This document shows, one piece after another, positions 46,227-56,475 of a DNA stretch of 64,000 nt; within the stretch, counting starts at the first letter, position 1, and the number at the start of each line of letters is the position of its first letter. Position numbers and translations under genes: made by a program. This DNA is from Streptomyces californicus. GTDB lineage: Bacteria; Actinomycetota; Actinomycetes; Streptomycetales; Streptomycetaceae. The DNA is taken from assembly GCF_000717645.1 (NCBI RefSeq), contig NZ_JNZZ01000032.1, positions 1 through 64,000 on the forward strand, written 5' to 3'. The notes below the pieces were generated by a model. That model made no database searches, had not been told where the DNA came from, and saw only the letters and a program-made list of their open reading frames with translations.

Positions 46227-46475
46227 TCAGCCCTCCTCGGCGTCCCGGTCCTCCGGGCGGGCGAGGGCCGCGTCCAGCCGGGCGCGCGCACCCTCCAGCC
46301 AGCGGCGGCAGACCTTCGCCAGCTCCTCGCCCCGCTCCCACAGGGCCAGCGACTCCTCCAGCGTCGTGCCGCCCGCCTCCAGCCGGCGCACCACCTCGAT
46401 GAGCTCGTCGCGCGCCTGCTCGTAGCCGAGCGTGCCCGTGGCGGCGGCAGTCGCCTCCGTACCGTCGTCCGTCAT
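46227..46475 (-). CDS. xseB: Exodeoxyribonuclease VII small subunit
   Basis: An 82-residue helical protein of the XseB family, with the core [20 protein letters not shown] and [20 protein letters not shown] that forms a helical hairpin binding XseA. Exonuclease VII degrades single-stranded DNA to oligonucleotides in repair. ATG 46475 was chosen because AGGGTGG precedes it; GTG 46484 is also in frame. It lies about 80 bases downstream of xseA on the same strand, the usual two-gene operon. Confidence 0.95.
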   Translation of the reverse strand: MTDDGTEATAAATGTLGYEQARDELIEVVRRLEAGGTTLEESLALWERGEELAKVCRRWLEGARARLDAALARPEDRDAEEG

Positions 46476-46556
46476 GTGATCCACCCTAAATGTGAGCTGT
46501 CATGTCCAAGGAGGCCCCGGGCCCCGGTACGTCACGGCGGGCGCGGGCCCGCCGGT

Positions 46557-47768
46557 TCACCCGTCCACCCGTACGGTGAACTCGCCCTCCGACACCCGCG
46601 CCCGCAGCGGTTCACCGGGCGCCCCGGCCTCGTCGGGGGAGCGCACCACGTGCCCGTCGGGCCGCTGGAGCACCGCGTACCCGCGCTCCAGCGTGGCGGC
46701 GGGGGAGAGCGAGACGACCCGGGCGAGCGTGTGCGCCAGCTCCGAATCGGCGCGGTCCAGCAGATGGCCCAGCACCCGGCGGCTACGCCCGACGAGCGCG
46801 TCGACCTCGGCCTCGCGCTCGTCCACCAGCCGCTGCGGCCGCTCCATCGCGGGCCGGCCCAGCGCGTGCGCGAGCCCCCGCTCCTCCCGGTCCAGCAGCC
46901 CCCGTACGGTCCGCAGCGCCCGGTCCCGCAACTGCTGCACCCGGTCCAGCTCCTCGCCCACGTCGGGGACGACCTTTTTGGCCGCGTCCGTCGGCGTGGA
47001 GGCCCGCAGGTCGGCCACCAGGTCCAGCAGCGGCGAGTCGGGCTCGTGGCCGATCGCGGAGACCACCGGCGTACGGCACGCGGCCACCGTCCTCACCAAC
47101 TGCTCGTCGGAGAACGGCAGCAGGTCCTCGACGCTGCCGCCGCCCCGGGCGACCACGATCACGTCGACCTCGGGCAGCGCGTCCAGCTCCTCGACCGCCT
47201 GCACGACCTGGGCGACCGCGTTCACCCCCTGGACGGCGGTGTTGCGGACCTCGAAGCGGACGGCGGGCCAGCGGCGGCGGGCGTTCTCCAGGACGTCGCG
47301 CTCGGCGGCGGACGCCCGCCCGCAGACCAGGCCGATGAGCTGCGGCAGGAAGGGGAGCGGCTTCTTCCGGTCCAGCGCGAAGAGCCCCTCCGAGGCGAGC
47401 GACTTCTTCAACTGCTCCAGCCGCACCAGCAGCTCGCCGATGCCGACCGGCCGTATGTCGGTGGCCCGCAGCGAGAGCTGCCCCCGGGGCGCGTACCACT
47501 CGGGCTTGGCGAGCACGACGACCCGCGCGCCCTCGCTCACCACGTCGGCGATCCGGTCGAAGACCTGCCGGAAACAGGTCACGCTCACCGAGATGTCGTG
47601 CGAGGGGTCCCGCAGCGTCAGGAAGACGACACCGGCCCCCGGCCGCCGCGAGAGCTGGGTGATCTGCCCCTCCACCCAGACAGCGCCGAGCCGGTCGATC
47701 CACCCCCCGATCAGCCGGGAGACCTCACCGACGGGCAGCGGCGCTTCCGCGGACGTGTTGAGAGCCAT
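46557..47768 (-). CDS. xseA: Exodeoxyribonuclease VII large subunit
   Basis: A 403-residue catalytic subunit. The N-terminal OB-fold (about 8-105) has [20 protein letters not shown]. The catalytic domain has [20 protein letters not shown], the [20 protein letters not shown] block with its invariant Gly-His-Glu, and [16 protein letters not shown] coiled-coil region (about 265-345) precedes the C-terminal [11 protein letters not shown]. Start ATG 47768 ([19 protein letters not shown]) fits the family. Upstream, 47769-47933 holds only repeated CCCGTACGCGCGC elements. Confidence 0.96.
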   Translation of the reverse strand: MALNTSAEAPLPVGEVSRLIGGWIDRLGAVWVEGQITQLSRRPGAGVVFLTLRDPSHDISVSVTCFRQVFDRIADVVSEGARVVVLAKPEWYAPRGQLSLRATDIRPVGIGELLVRLEQLKKSLASEGLFALDRKKPLPFLPQLIGLVCGRASAAERDVLENARRRWPAVRFEVRNTAVQGVNAVAQVVQAVEELDALPEVDVIVVARGGGSVEDLLPFSDEQLVRTVAACRTPVVSAIGHEPDSPLLDLVADLRASTPTDAAKKVVPDVGEELDRVQQLRDRALRTVRGLLDREERGLAHALGRPAMERPQRLVDEREAEVDALVGRSRRVLGHLLDRADSELAHTLARVVSLSPAATLERGYAVLQRPDGHVVRSPDEAGAPGEPLRARVSEGEFTVRVDG

Positions 47769-47933
47769 ACGGGCGAGCGTATCGGCACCTACCGACACCC
47801 AGCCCGTACGCGCGCACATCCCGTACGCCGGTCCCGTATGCGCGCCGCCTTGTGCCGCACCCCGTACGCGCGCCCATCCCGTACGCGCGCCCCGGTAGGT
47901 CCCCCGGGCGTCCGCCCTCACCTCACCGCGCCC

Positions 47934-49451
47934 TCACCCCACCGTGCCGCGCGGGCTCCCCGGGTCACCAGGTGCGCCCGGTCCGCCCGGCCCCTCCGCG
48001 CCGCTCTGCCGTCCCGTCCCCTGCACCGCCAGCACCACGAGCCCCACGCCGAGCCAGCAGAGGCCCACCACCTGGGACGTCGTCGTCGCCTCGACGATGA
48101 CCGCGACGAGGATGCCCGCGCCGACCACCGGCACGAGGACGTGCCGCCACCACACGGGCGGCCCCGCCATGCGGCGTACGGCGAACCAGCCGACCACCGA
48201 CGCGTGCAGCAGGATGAACGCCGTCAGCGCGCCGATGTCCACCACCGAGACCAGGTGGTCGAGACCGTCGTCGCGCCGGGCCGCCCACACGGCGGCCACC
48301 AGCGTCACGACGGCCGCGCCCAGGATCGCCAAGCGCGGCACCCCGGACGTCGGGCTGACCTTCGCGAGGACCGACGGCAGCCGCCGCTCGCGCGCCATCG
48401 CGAAGACGAGCCGGCCGGCGGCGGCCTGCCCCGCCAGCGCGGCGAAGGCGGCGCCGATCGCCTTGCTGACCGCCACCAGATCGTGCAGCCAGGTTCCCAC
48501 CGAGGCGTCCACCGCGTCGTAGAACGCCGACCCCTGCGCCGCCGGGTCCGCCGCCAGCTCGGCCGAGCTGACCGGTTCCAGCAGGGCCGCCAGATACGAC
48601 TGCGCCACGAAGAGCGTGCCGGCCAGCACCAGGCAGAACAGCACCGCCCGCGCCACCTTCCGCGAACCGCCCGTCACCTCCTCGGCGAACGAGGCGATGG
48701 CGTCGAAACCGAGGTACGACAGCACCGCGATCGACACCGCCCCCAGCACGGCCGCCGCGGAGAACCCGGTGTCCCCGGTCAGCGGCGACAGCCAGCCGCG
48801 CTGCGCCCCGTCCCGTACGAGGACGACGACGGCCGCGACCACGAAGACCAGCAGCACGATGATCTCCATGGCCAGCACCGCGAAGCCGACGCGGGCGGCG
48901 GCCCGTACGCCCCACAGGTTGAGCAGGGTCGTCACGAGCACCGCGAGGGCGGTCCACACCCACCGCGAGACCTCCGGGACCAGCGCGTTCATCGCGATCC
49001 CGGAGAAGAGGTAGGCGACGGCCGGGATGAGGAGGTAGTCGAGCATCGCCATCCACCCGGCGATGAACCCCGGCCCTTCCCCGAGCCCCTTGCGGGCGTA
49101 CGTGAAGACCGAACCCGCGAAGGGGGCCACCCGCACCATCTGGGCGTAGCTGAAGGCGGTGAACCCCATGACGACCGTGGCGACCACGTAGACGAGGGCG
49201 ACCGCGCCGCCGGACTTCGCGTCGAGGGTGCCGAACACGCCGACGGGGGCCATCGGGGCGATGAAGAGGAGCCCGTAGACGACCAGGTCCCGGAACCCCA
49301 GGGTCCGCCGCAGCCCGCCGCCCTCGGCACTGCTCCCGGACCCGCCCCCGCCGCCGGCAGGGCTCCCCGGTGTCCCGCCCCCGTCCCTCGTACCGGCACC
49401 GCCTCCTCCGCTCGTACCGCTTCCCGATCCGCTCCCGGGCACCGACGCCAT
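47934..49451 (-). CDS. APC-superfamily amino-acid permease
   Basis: A 505-residue membrane protein with about twelve helices after a Gly/Ser-rich cytosolic N-terminus of 45 residues. The first helices carry [20 protein letters not shown] and [20 protein letters not shown], and [20 protein letters not shown] is the typical helix 6-7 segment of APC transporters. The substrate is probably an amino acid or amine, not determinable here. ATG 49451 follows GGAGGGG. The C-terminus is low-complexity Gly/Pro. Confidence 0.92.
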   Translation of the reverse strand: MASVPGSGSGSGTSGGGGAGTRDGGGTPGSPAGGGGGSGSSAEGGGLRRTLGFRDLVVYGLLFIAPMAPVGVFGTLDAKSGGAVALVYVVATVVMGFTAFSYAQMVRVAPFAGSVFTYARKGLGEGPGFIAGWMAMLDYLLIPAVAYLFSGIAMNALVPEVSRWVWTALAVLVTTLLNLWGVRAAARVGFAVLAMEIIVLLVFVVAAVVVLVRDGAQRGWLSPLTGDTGFSAAAVLGAVSIAVLSYLGFDAIASFAEEVTGGSRKVARAVLFCLVLAGTLFVAQSYLAALLEPVSSAELAADPAAQGSAFYDAVDASVGTWLHDLVAVSKAIGAAFAALAGQAAAGRLVFAMARERRLPSVLAKVSPTSGVPRLAILGAAVVTLVAAVWAARRDDGLDHLVSVVDIGALTAFILLHASVVGWFAVRRMAGPPVWWRHVLVPVVGAGILVAVIVEATTTSQVVGLCWLGVGLVVLAVQGTGRQSGAEGPGGPGAPGDPGSPRGTVG

Positions 49452-49553
49452 GACCCCTCCATCACCATCCGCGAACCACTGCACACGCACCGCGACCAGT
49501 GTCCCGATCCGGCCGTCCGCGCGCCTGTTCGCCACGGCCTTACGATGGGACGC

Positions 49554-50537
49554 ATGACTGCAACGCCTGCCCGCCGTGTCCTGCTCGCCGCTCCCCGTGG
49601 CTACTGCGCGGGCGTGGACCGTGCCGTGATCGCCGTCGAGAAGGCCCTGGAGCAGTACGGGGCCCCGATCTACGTCCGCCACGAGATCGTGCACAACAAG
49701 TACGTCGTGCAGACCCTGGAGAAGAAGGGCGCGATCTTCGTGGACGTCACCGCGGAGGTGCCCGAGGGCTCCATCGTGATGTTCTCCGCGCACGGAGTCG
49801 CGCCCACCGTCCACGCGGAGGCCGCCGAGCGCAAGCTCGCCACCATCGACGCGACCTGCCCGCTGGTCACCAAGGTCCACAAGGAAGCCGTCCGGTACGC
49901 CAAGGAGGACTACGACATCCTCCTGATCGGCCACGAGGGCCACGAGGAGGTCATCGGCACCTCCGGCGAGGCCCCCGACCACATCCAGCTCGTCGACGGC
50001 CCCGAGGACGTGGCGAACGTCGAGGTCCGCGACGAGTCGAAGGTCGTCTGGCTCTCCCAGACCACCCTGTCCGTCGACGAGACGATGGAGACGGTCGACG
50101 CCCTCAAGTCGAAGTTCCCGAACCTCCTCTCGCCCCCGAGCGACGACATCTGCTACGCCACGCAGAACCGCCAGATCGCGGTGAAGAAGCTGGCCGAGGA
50201 CGCCGAGCTGGTCATCGTGGTCGGCTCCAAGAACTCCTCGAACTCCATCCGGATGGTCGAGGTCGCCCTGGACGCCGGCGCCCCCGCCGCCCACCTGGTG
50301 GACTTCGCGAGCGAGATCGACGAGGCGTGGCTGGAGGGCGTGACGACGGTCGGCCTGACCTCCGGGGCCTCGGTGCCGGACGTCCTGGTCGACGGCGTCC
50401 TGGAGTGGCTCGCGGAGCGGGGTTACGCGGACGTGGAAACGGTGAAGACGGCCGACGAGTCGATCACCTTCTCCCTCCCCAAGGAGCTCCGCCGCGACCT
50501 GCGCGCCGAGGCCGCCGCCCTGTCCTCCGCCGAGTAG
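49554..50537 (+). CDS. ispH: 4-Hydroxy-3-methylbut-2-enyl diphosphate reductase
   Basis: A 327-residue iron-sulfur enzyme of the non-mevalonate pathway that makes IPP and DMAPP. The three cluster cysteines are Cys18 ([11 protein letters not shown]), Cys102 ([12 protein letters not shown]) and Cys200 ([11 protein letters not shown]). [11 protein letters not shown] and [14 protein letters not shown] complete the active site. ATG 49554 lies seven bases after a TACGAT -10 box, so the mRNA is probably leaderless; ATG 49545 overlaps that box. It feeds isoprenoid precursors used by uppS at the left of the window. The gene's last bases are copied again at 50590-50607. Confidence 0.97.
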   Translation: MTATPARRVLLAAPRGYCAGVDRAVIAVEKALEQYGAPIYVRHEIVHNKYVVQTLEKKGAIFVDVTAEVPEGSIVMFSAHGVAPTVHAEAAERKLATIDATCPLVTKVHKEAVRYAKEDYDILLIGHEGHEEVIGTSGEAPDHIQLVDGPEDVANVEVRDESKVVWLSQTTLSVDETMETVDALKSKFPNLLSPPSDDICYATQNRQIAVKKLAEDAELVIVVGSKNSSNSIRMVEVALDAGAPAAHLVDFASEIDEAWLEGVTTVGLTSGASVPDVLVDGVLEWLAERGYADVETVKTADESITFSLPKELRRDLRAEAAALSSAE

Positions 50538-50566
50538 CGCCCGCCTCTCCGCGCAGAAGCGGGCGC
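50537..50566 (+). terminator. Terminator after ispH
   Basis: An 8-bp stem (GCGCCCGC / GCGGGCGC) with a 14-base loop, beginning at the last base of the stop codon and followed by TCTGTCCTT. Confidence 0.65.
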
Positions 50567-50589
50567 TCTGTCCTTGGAGTGTGGGGCCC

Positions 50590-50607
50590 GTCCTTTCCGC
50601 CGAGTAG
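50590..50607 (+). repeat. Copy of the ispH tail
   Basis: CGTCCTTTCCGCCGAGTAG repeats, with two changes, the end of ispH (50519-50537) including its stop codon. Confidence 0.6.
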
Positions 50608-50645
50608 CCGCGCACCGGGCGCGGCCTGCCCGTACGGTGGATGCC

Positions 50646-51395
50646 ATGGAGATCTTCGGCGTGGACATCGGCGGATCCGGGATCAAGGGTGCTCCCGTGG
50701 ACCTGGACCGCGGGGACCTGGCGCAGGAGCGCCACAAAGTGCTGACACCGCAACCGGCCACGCCCAAGGGCGTGGCCGACTGCGTGGCGGAGGTCGTCGG
50801 CCACTTCGACTGGTCGGGCCCGGTCGGCGTCACGTTCCCCGGAGTCGTCACCGACGGGGTCACCCGCACCGCGGCCAATGTCGACAAGGGCTGGATCGAC
50901 ACCGACGCCCGGGCCCTGCTGGGCGAGCGGATCGGTCAGCCGGTCACCATCCTGAACGACGCGGACGCGGCCGGGGTCGCCGAGATGACGTTCGGCGCGG
51001 GCAAGGGCCGTACGGGCACGGTCATCCTGCTGACGTTCGGCACGGGCATCGGCAGCGCGGTCTTCACCGACGGCGAGCTGGTCCCCAACACCGAGCTGGG
51101 CCACCTGGAGCTGCACGGCCACGAGGCGGAGAAGCACGCCTCCACGAAGGCCAAGGACGACGGGGACCTCAGCTGGCAGCACTGGGCGCACCGGGTCCAG
51201 AAGTACCTGCTCCACGTGGAGATGCTGTTCTCGCCGGAGCTGTTCATCATCGGCGGTGGAGTGAGCCGCAAGGCGGACAAGTTCCTGCCGCTGATCGAGA
51301 AGGTCCGCGCCGAGATCGTCCCGGCCCAGTTGCAGAACAACGCGGGCATCGTGGGCGCGGCGATGGCGGCCCGCGCGGCACAGGCGAAGGGCTGA
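50646..51395 (+). CDS. ppgK: Polyphosphate glucokinase (ROK family)
   Basis: A 249-residue glucokinase that phosphorylates glucose with polyphosphate (and often ATP). ROK motifs are phosphate 1 [16 protein letters not shown], the catalytic Asp in [14 protein letters not shown] and phosphate 2 [16 protein letters not shown]. The short length and the [18 protein letters not shown] region match actinobacterial PPGK. ATG 50646 lies nine bases after a TACGGT box, suggesting a leaderless or near-leaderless transcript. Monocistronic. Confidence 0.94.
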   Translation: MEIFGVDIGGSGIKGAPVDLDRGDLAQERHKVLTPQPATPKGVADCVAEVVGHFDWSGPVGVTFPGVVTDGVTRTAANVDKGWIDTDARALLGERIGQPVTILNDADAAGVAEMTFGAGKGRTGTVILLTFGTGIGSAVFTDGELVPNTELGHLELHGHEAEKHASTKAKDDGDLSWQHWAHRVQKYLLHVEMLFSPELFIIGGGVSRKADKFLPLIEKVRAEIVPAQLQNNAGIVGAAMAARAAQAKG

Positions 51396-51555
51396 GCGGA
51401 GCAGTCGGTACGGGGCGGGGCACGTAGCTTCCCGGGGCGGGGCCGCGCAGCCTCGCGGGGGCGGGTGCGGCGCGCGGCGCGCGAGGCCGAACCATGCGGC
51501 GCGCGGCCGGGGGCGGGCGCGGGCGGCGCTCACGGCGCGGGGCGGGGCGCGTACT

Positions 51556-52287
51556 TCAGGGCCGCTGAGTCCGACGGGCGGCGGGCGCTCCGGCTCCGGC
51601 CCGTACGGCCTTGGCGGCAGCGGCGGAGGCCGGGGACACGGCGCGGGACTGCGGGGCGGAGCCGGCGGGCCGACCGGCGGCAGCGGCGCGCGGCGAGCGC
51701 CCCGGTCCTCCGGCGCCCCGCTGCTCCCGGGCCGCGGGGTTCCGCTCCTGGGCGAGCACGTACTGCCGCCGGGCCCGCATCAGCCGCACCTTGCGTACGG
51801 AGGCGATGAGTCCGGCGATCAGCGTGCCGCCGTACAGCCAGCCGGCGTGTACGGCGAGAGCGGTGACCAGGCCCATGAGCTGCCCGCCGAAGCCTTCGGT
51901 CCCCCCGGAGATCGGGAACACGCCGACGGCGAAGGCGATGGGCACGCTGATCGGCGCGGTGACCAGGTCGGCGGGCCGGACCCAGACGGCGGTGAGCGCG
52001 CTGACGGGGAGGAAGAGCAGCCCGTAGACGAGCTCGGAACTGTCGAACAGCAGCCGGTCGAGACAGGCGAGCACGAACATGGTCAGGCAGGCGAACAGCC
52101 CGGCCCCGATCCCGGTCAGCCGAGGGTTGGGGAACCGCCGCAGCGCCAGCACCACGGGCGGCATGCTGCGCACCCGTACCCGGTACACGGCGGAACTCTC
52201 ACCGGGAGGAACATCCGGCGCGGGCGGTACGGGCGCGGGCTGCGGGGTCTGCCTGCGCTGCGGGGGACGTGTCCTGGGCTGCTCCAC
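51556..52287 (-). CDS. DUF6542-type membrane protein
   Basis: A 243-residue protein. A Pro/Gln-rich N-terminus (about 1-45) is followed by four hydrophobic helices (GAGLFACLTMFVLACLDRLL, LVYGLLFLPVSALTAVWV, LVTAPISVPIAFAVGVFPIS, LVTALAVHAGWLYGGTLIAG) and a basic Ala/Arg-rich C-terminus. Start GTG 52287 is six bases after a TACGTT box on the minus strand, again leaderless-like. Function unknown. The family is restricted to actinobacteria as far as I know. Confidence 0.82.
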   Translation of the reverse strand: MEQPRTRPPQRRQTPQPAPVPPAPDVPPGESSAVYRVRVRSMPPVVLALRRFPNPRLTGIGAGLFACLTMFVLACLDRLLFDSSELVYGLLFLPVSALTAVWVRPADLVTAPISVPIAFAVGVFPISGGTEGFGGQLMGLVTALAVHAGWLYGGTLIAGLIASVRKVRLMRARRQYVLAQERNPAAREQRGAGGPGRSPRAAAAGRPAGSAPQSRAVSPASAAAAKAVRAGAGAPAARRTQRP

Positions 52288-52831
52288 CCGACCAACGTAG
52301 GTCGCCGGGGGCGGGGAAGCGGGCGTTGGACACGCGCTTTGGCGGAGCTTGGGGTTGCGTTCGATGTCACACGGCCGAAAGCAGCCCGTCCACGGCCGGA
52401 AGTGGAGGGCACCCGGATCGCACACCCGTGCGACCTGCGGATTCGCCACGATCCCGACCGACGGCGGAAGCGCTGCGAAGCCGGCCGACCGCCGGGGCGC
52501 CACGACCCACGGACCGCGCAGGGGAGCACCACGAACCCGGTCGGCACGGGAGAGCGCCACGCCCCACGCACGGAAGCACCACGACCCACGACCCACGGGC
52601 CGCGCACGGCGACAGAGGGTCCCCACCCGCCGGTCGGGCACTCCTGCGGCCGATTCGGGATCGACGCGGAGTGACGTCTCGCCCGCCCCCGAGAACCGCC
52701 CTGTCCCGGCCCACTGGGGCGGCCCGTAAACTGGAGAATCGGTCCACTCCGGGACCTGGCCGGCCCAGCCGGAACGGCCGCGCCGGACCCGGACGCCCCT
52801 GACCCCCTCCTCACTCCAGGAAGTCGCCAAA
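52288..52831. other. Intergenic region upstream of ychF
   Basis: 544 bases with no supported gene. Around 52500-52615 short direct repeats of CGCCACGACCCACGGACCGCG and GGAAGCACCACGACCCACG occur. TAAACT near 52727 is a possible -10 box for ychF, giving a leader of about 95 bases; AGGAAG near 52818 is the ribosome site. Confidence 0.45.
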
Positions 52832-53920
<1,089 letters not shown>

Positions 53921-53964
53921 TCATACGCGTGCTTCGCGCTGGACGATGAGCGCGGCGTGTGCGT

Positions 53965-54000
53965 CAGAAGGGCCGAGCTCTGTCGAGTCCGGCCCTTCTG
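53965..54000 (+). terminator. Terminator after ychF
   Basis: An 11-bp perfect stem (CAGAAGGGCCG / CGGCCCTTCTG) with a 14-base loop. Confidence 0.85.
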
Positions 54001-54042
54001 TAGTTACTGCGCTGGATGAGTACTGGGTGTTCTGAGGTGTGA

Positions 54043-54186
54043 TCAGAGGTTGTCGGGCGCCGTGACGGTGGGCCGGCGTCCCGCGTGAGCGGCCCGTACC
54101 TCCGACTCCCCGTTGTCGATCGTGTGGACGACGCGGTAGTTGCCGACTCGCAGGCGTCTGCGGACGGCCCGTGTGTCTCGCGGCCC
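54043..54186 (-). pseudogene. RelE/ParE-type toxin remnant (C-terminal fragment)
   Basis: Immediately after the MarR stop, in the same frame, 47 codons read TRAVRRRLRVGNYRVVHTID then NGESEVRAAHAGRRP and end at a TGA. The RLRVGNYRVVHTID block is the characteristic C-terminal strand pair of RelE-family mRNA interferases (RIRVGDYRVVY-type). No start codon, no N-terminal half and no antitoxin gene are present, so this is a truncated relic rather than an active toxin. It suggests that the MarR block was inserted into or recombined with a toxin-antitoxin locus. Confidence 0.72.
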
Positions 54187-54675
54187 TCACCCGTCCTGGT
54201 TCACCCGTGCCAGGTGGCTGTCCATGGCGGTGCCCATCTCCGCCAGCAGGGCCCTGAACCGGTCGAGGTCCTCGGGCGGGTAGCGGCCGACGATGGCGTC
54301 CATCGGTGCCGCGAGGGGGCGGAAGAACTCGTCGGCGCGCTCCTGGATGTGCGGGCTGCTGCGCAGGGTGACGACGCGGCGGTCGCTGTGCTCCCGGCTG
54401 CGGACGATGTGCCCGGCGCGTTCGAGCCGGTTGAGCAGCGAGGTCGTCGCCCCCGAGGAGAGCAGGATGCGCTTGCCGAGGCGGGCGGGGGAGATCGGGG
54501 CTCCCCGCTCCTCGGCCGCGATGATCTCCAACAGTGCGGTCGCGTCGGTCGCGTACAGGCCGAGATGGGCGGCGAAGCTGCGGCTGAGCTCGGCGTAGCG
54601 CCCGCCGTAGACCCTCAGGGCCTCCACCAGCAGCTCGCGCCGCTCCGCCGCCCCCTCCAGCGCCGATTCCTCCAT
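54187..54675 (-). CDS. MarR-family transcriptional regulator
   Basis: A 162-residue winged-helix regulator. The DNA-binding core (about 30-110) shows LYATDATALLEIIAAEERGA, PISPARLGKRILLSSGATTS and the wing REHSDRRVVTLR; flanking helices form the dimer interface. I chose ATG 54675, after GGGGAAGGA; a TTG at 54741 opens a longer frame but overlaps the divergent promoter. It faces the MFS pump gene, so it probably represses that pump and itself through the dyad at 54735-54755. Confidence 0.92.
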   Translation of the reverse strand: MEESALEGAAERRELLVEALRVYGGRYAELSRSFAAHLGLYATDATALLEIIAAEERGAPISPARLGKRILLSSGATTSLLNRLERAGHIVRSREHSDRRVVTLRSSPHIQERADEFFRPLAAPMDAIVGRYPPEDLDRFRALLAEMGTAMDSHLARVNQDG

Positions 54676-54734
54676 CACCCGTGGCCGTCCTTCCCCTGCG
54701 TGAACACCGTCGGACCCGCACCCGCAGATCGCCT

Positions 54735-54763
54735 TTGACAATCTACCGAGGTCAATTTACCTT
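54735..54763 (+). promoter_or_regulatory. Promoter of the MFS gene with overlapping MarR-type dyad
   Basis: TTGACA (54735-54740), a 17-base spacer and TACCTT (54758-54763) make a good sigma-70-type promoter. The inverted repeat TTGAC-N11-GTCAA (54735-54755) overlaps the -35 element and spacer, as expected for repression by the divergent MarR protein. Confidence 0.65.
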
Positions 54764-54797
54764 CATTGTAGAATTACTTCACCATGGAGGTATTGAG

Positions 54798-56429
54798 ATG
54801 CGGGATGCGACAGCCACCCGGCGGTGGCTCGGACTGATCGCCATCGCCCTGGGCGTGGCGCTGATCGTCGTGGACACGACGATCGTCAACGTGATCACGC
54901 CATCGGTCGTCGAGGACCTGGGTGTCAACTCCTCGCAGGCGCAGTGGATCCAGGAGTCGTACGCGATCGTCTTCGCCGCGCTCCTGCTGCTCACGGGCCG
55001 GCTGTCCGACATGCTCGGCGCACGCCGGGTCTTCACCTGGGGAGTCGTCGTCTTCGGTGCCACCAGCGTGCTCGCCGGGCTGGCACCGAACGGCGGACTG
55101 CTGATCCTGGCCCGATTCCTGCAGGGCGTGGGCGCGGCGATGATCCTGCCGACCTCGCTGGCGCTGCTGAAGGCCAACTTCACCGGCAAGGCCCGCGGTC
55201 AGGCGTTCGCGGTCTGGGGTTCGACCATCGGAGCGGCCGCCGCGCTCGGACCGCTGCTCGGCGGATGGCTGTCCGAGCACGTCTCGTGGCGCTGGGCGTT
55301 CGGCATCAACGTCCCGCTGTCCGTGCTGGTCGCGTTCGGCGTGGTGCGCTACCTGGCCCGCTCGCCCCGCACCCGGGGCAGCATCGACACGACCGGCGCC
55401 GTACTGTCCGTCGTCGGGCTCGGACTGCTCGCCTTCGGGCTCGTGGAGGGCCGTATCTACGGCTGGCTGGCCACCGTCCACCCGCTCGAACTCTTCGGCT
55501 TCACCTGGGACAGCGGGCCCTCGCCCGTCCTGGTCGCGCTGGTCCTCGCCGCTCTCGCGCTGGGCCTGTTCGTACGCCGTCAGTCGCGGCTGACGCGGGG
55601 CGGCGACGCGTCCAGGGCGATGATGGACGTGCGGCTGTTCTCCATCAGCTCGTTCCGCAACGGCAACATCGCCACCCTGATCATCGGTGTCGGGGAGTTC
55701 GGCATCGTTGCCGTCCTCCCGCTGTGGCTGCAGTTCACCCTCGGCTACAGCGCGCTGCAGGCCGGGCTCGCCCTGGTGCCGGTGGCCATCGGCAGCTTCG
55801 TCGCCAGCGGGGCCAGCTTCGGCATGGCGGCCAAGGTCTCACCGCTGATCCAACTGCGCATCGGCCTCGCGCTCGAAGTCGTCGGCCTGGCCGGCGTCGC
55901 CCTGGTCGCCGCCCCGGACACCTCGTGGTGGGCGGTCTCCGCGATGCTCTTCCTGTACGGCATCGGCGTCGGCTTCGCCACCGCCCAGGTCACCAACGTC
56001 GTCCTCGCCGACATCCCGGACGACAGCAGCGGACAGGGCTCCGGCATCCAGAGCGCGTTCCGCCAGCTCGGCTCCGCCCTCGGCATCGCCGCGCTCACCA
56101 CGGTGTTCTTCACGACCCTGAGTTCCCGGCTGCACGACACCCTGGTCTCCTCCGGACTGTCCGGCGCCGCCGCCGACAAGTTCAGCCACACGGTCACCGA
56201 CAGCGCGGGGGCCGCGATCGGCCCGCTGGCCGGGAACCCTCAGACGGCCTCGGTCGCCGACGCCGCCCGCGCGGCGATGTCCGACGGCGTCGCCATCGGC
56301 GGCTGTGTCGCCGCGGGGTTCGTCGTACTGGGCCTGCTCGCCTCCCTGCTCATCCCCGCCATGCCGCCCCAGGCGCAGACCGAGACGGAGGACGCCGAAA
56401 CGGAGGACGCGCCCGCCCTGCGCGGCTGA
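54798..56429 (+). CDS. MFS drug/proton antiporter, 14-helix DHA2 type
   Basis: A 543-residue multidrug pump of the EmrB/QacA group. Motifs seen are LIVVDTTIVNVITPSVVEDL in helix 1 (the DHA2 motif D1), LLLTGRLSDMLGARRVFTWG (motif A) and RFLQGVGAAMILPTSLALL (motif B/C), with about fourteen helices and a short acidic C-terminus (TETEDAETEDAPALRG). ATG 54798 follows GGAGG at seven bases. It is divergent from the marR gene and probably induced by a toxic ligand. Confidence 0.93.
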   Translation: MRDATATRRWLGLIAIALGVALIVVDTTIVNVITPSVVEDLGVNSSQAQWIQESYAIVFAALLLLTGRLSDMLGARRVFTWGVVVFGATSVLAGLAPNGGLLILARFLQGVGAAMILPTSLALLKANFTGKARGQAFAVWGSTIGAAAALGPLLGGWLSEHVSWRWAFGINVPLSVLVAFGVVRYLARSPRTRGSIDTTGAVLSVVGLGLLAFGLVEGRIYGWLATVHPLELFGFTWDSGPSPVLVALVLAALALGLFVRRQSRLTRGGDASRAMMDVRLFSISSFRNGNIATLIIGVGEFGIVAVLPLWLQFTLGYSALQAGLALVPVAIGSFVASGASFGMAAKVSPLIQLRIGLALEVVGLAGVALVAAPDTSWWAVSAMLFLYGIGVGFATAQVTNVVLADIPDDSSGQGSGIQSAFRQLGSALGIAALTTVFFTTLSSRLHDTLVSSGLSGAAADKFSHTVTDSAGAAIGPLAGNPQTASVADAARAAMSDGVAIGGCVAAGFVVLGLLASLLIPAMPPQAQTETEDAETEDAPALRG

Positions 56430-56475
56430 CCGCTGTCCGTCGTCGGCCGGGGATCGTGGGCCCGGGGGCCGGTGG

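Noticed and set aside
46083..49553. A long in-frame upstream extension of ispH
   Set aside because: It is antisense to xseB, xseA and the permease gene; ispH has a family-typical start at 49554 with a promoter box.
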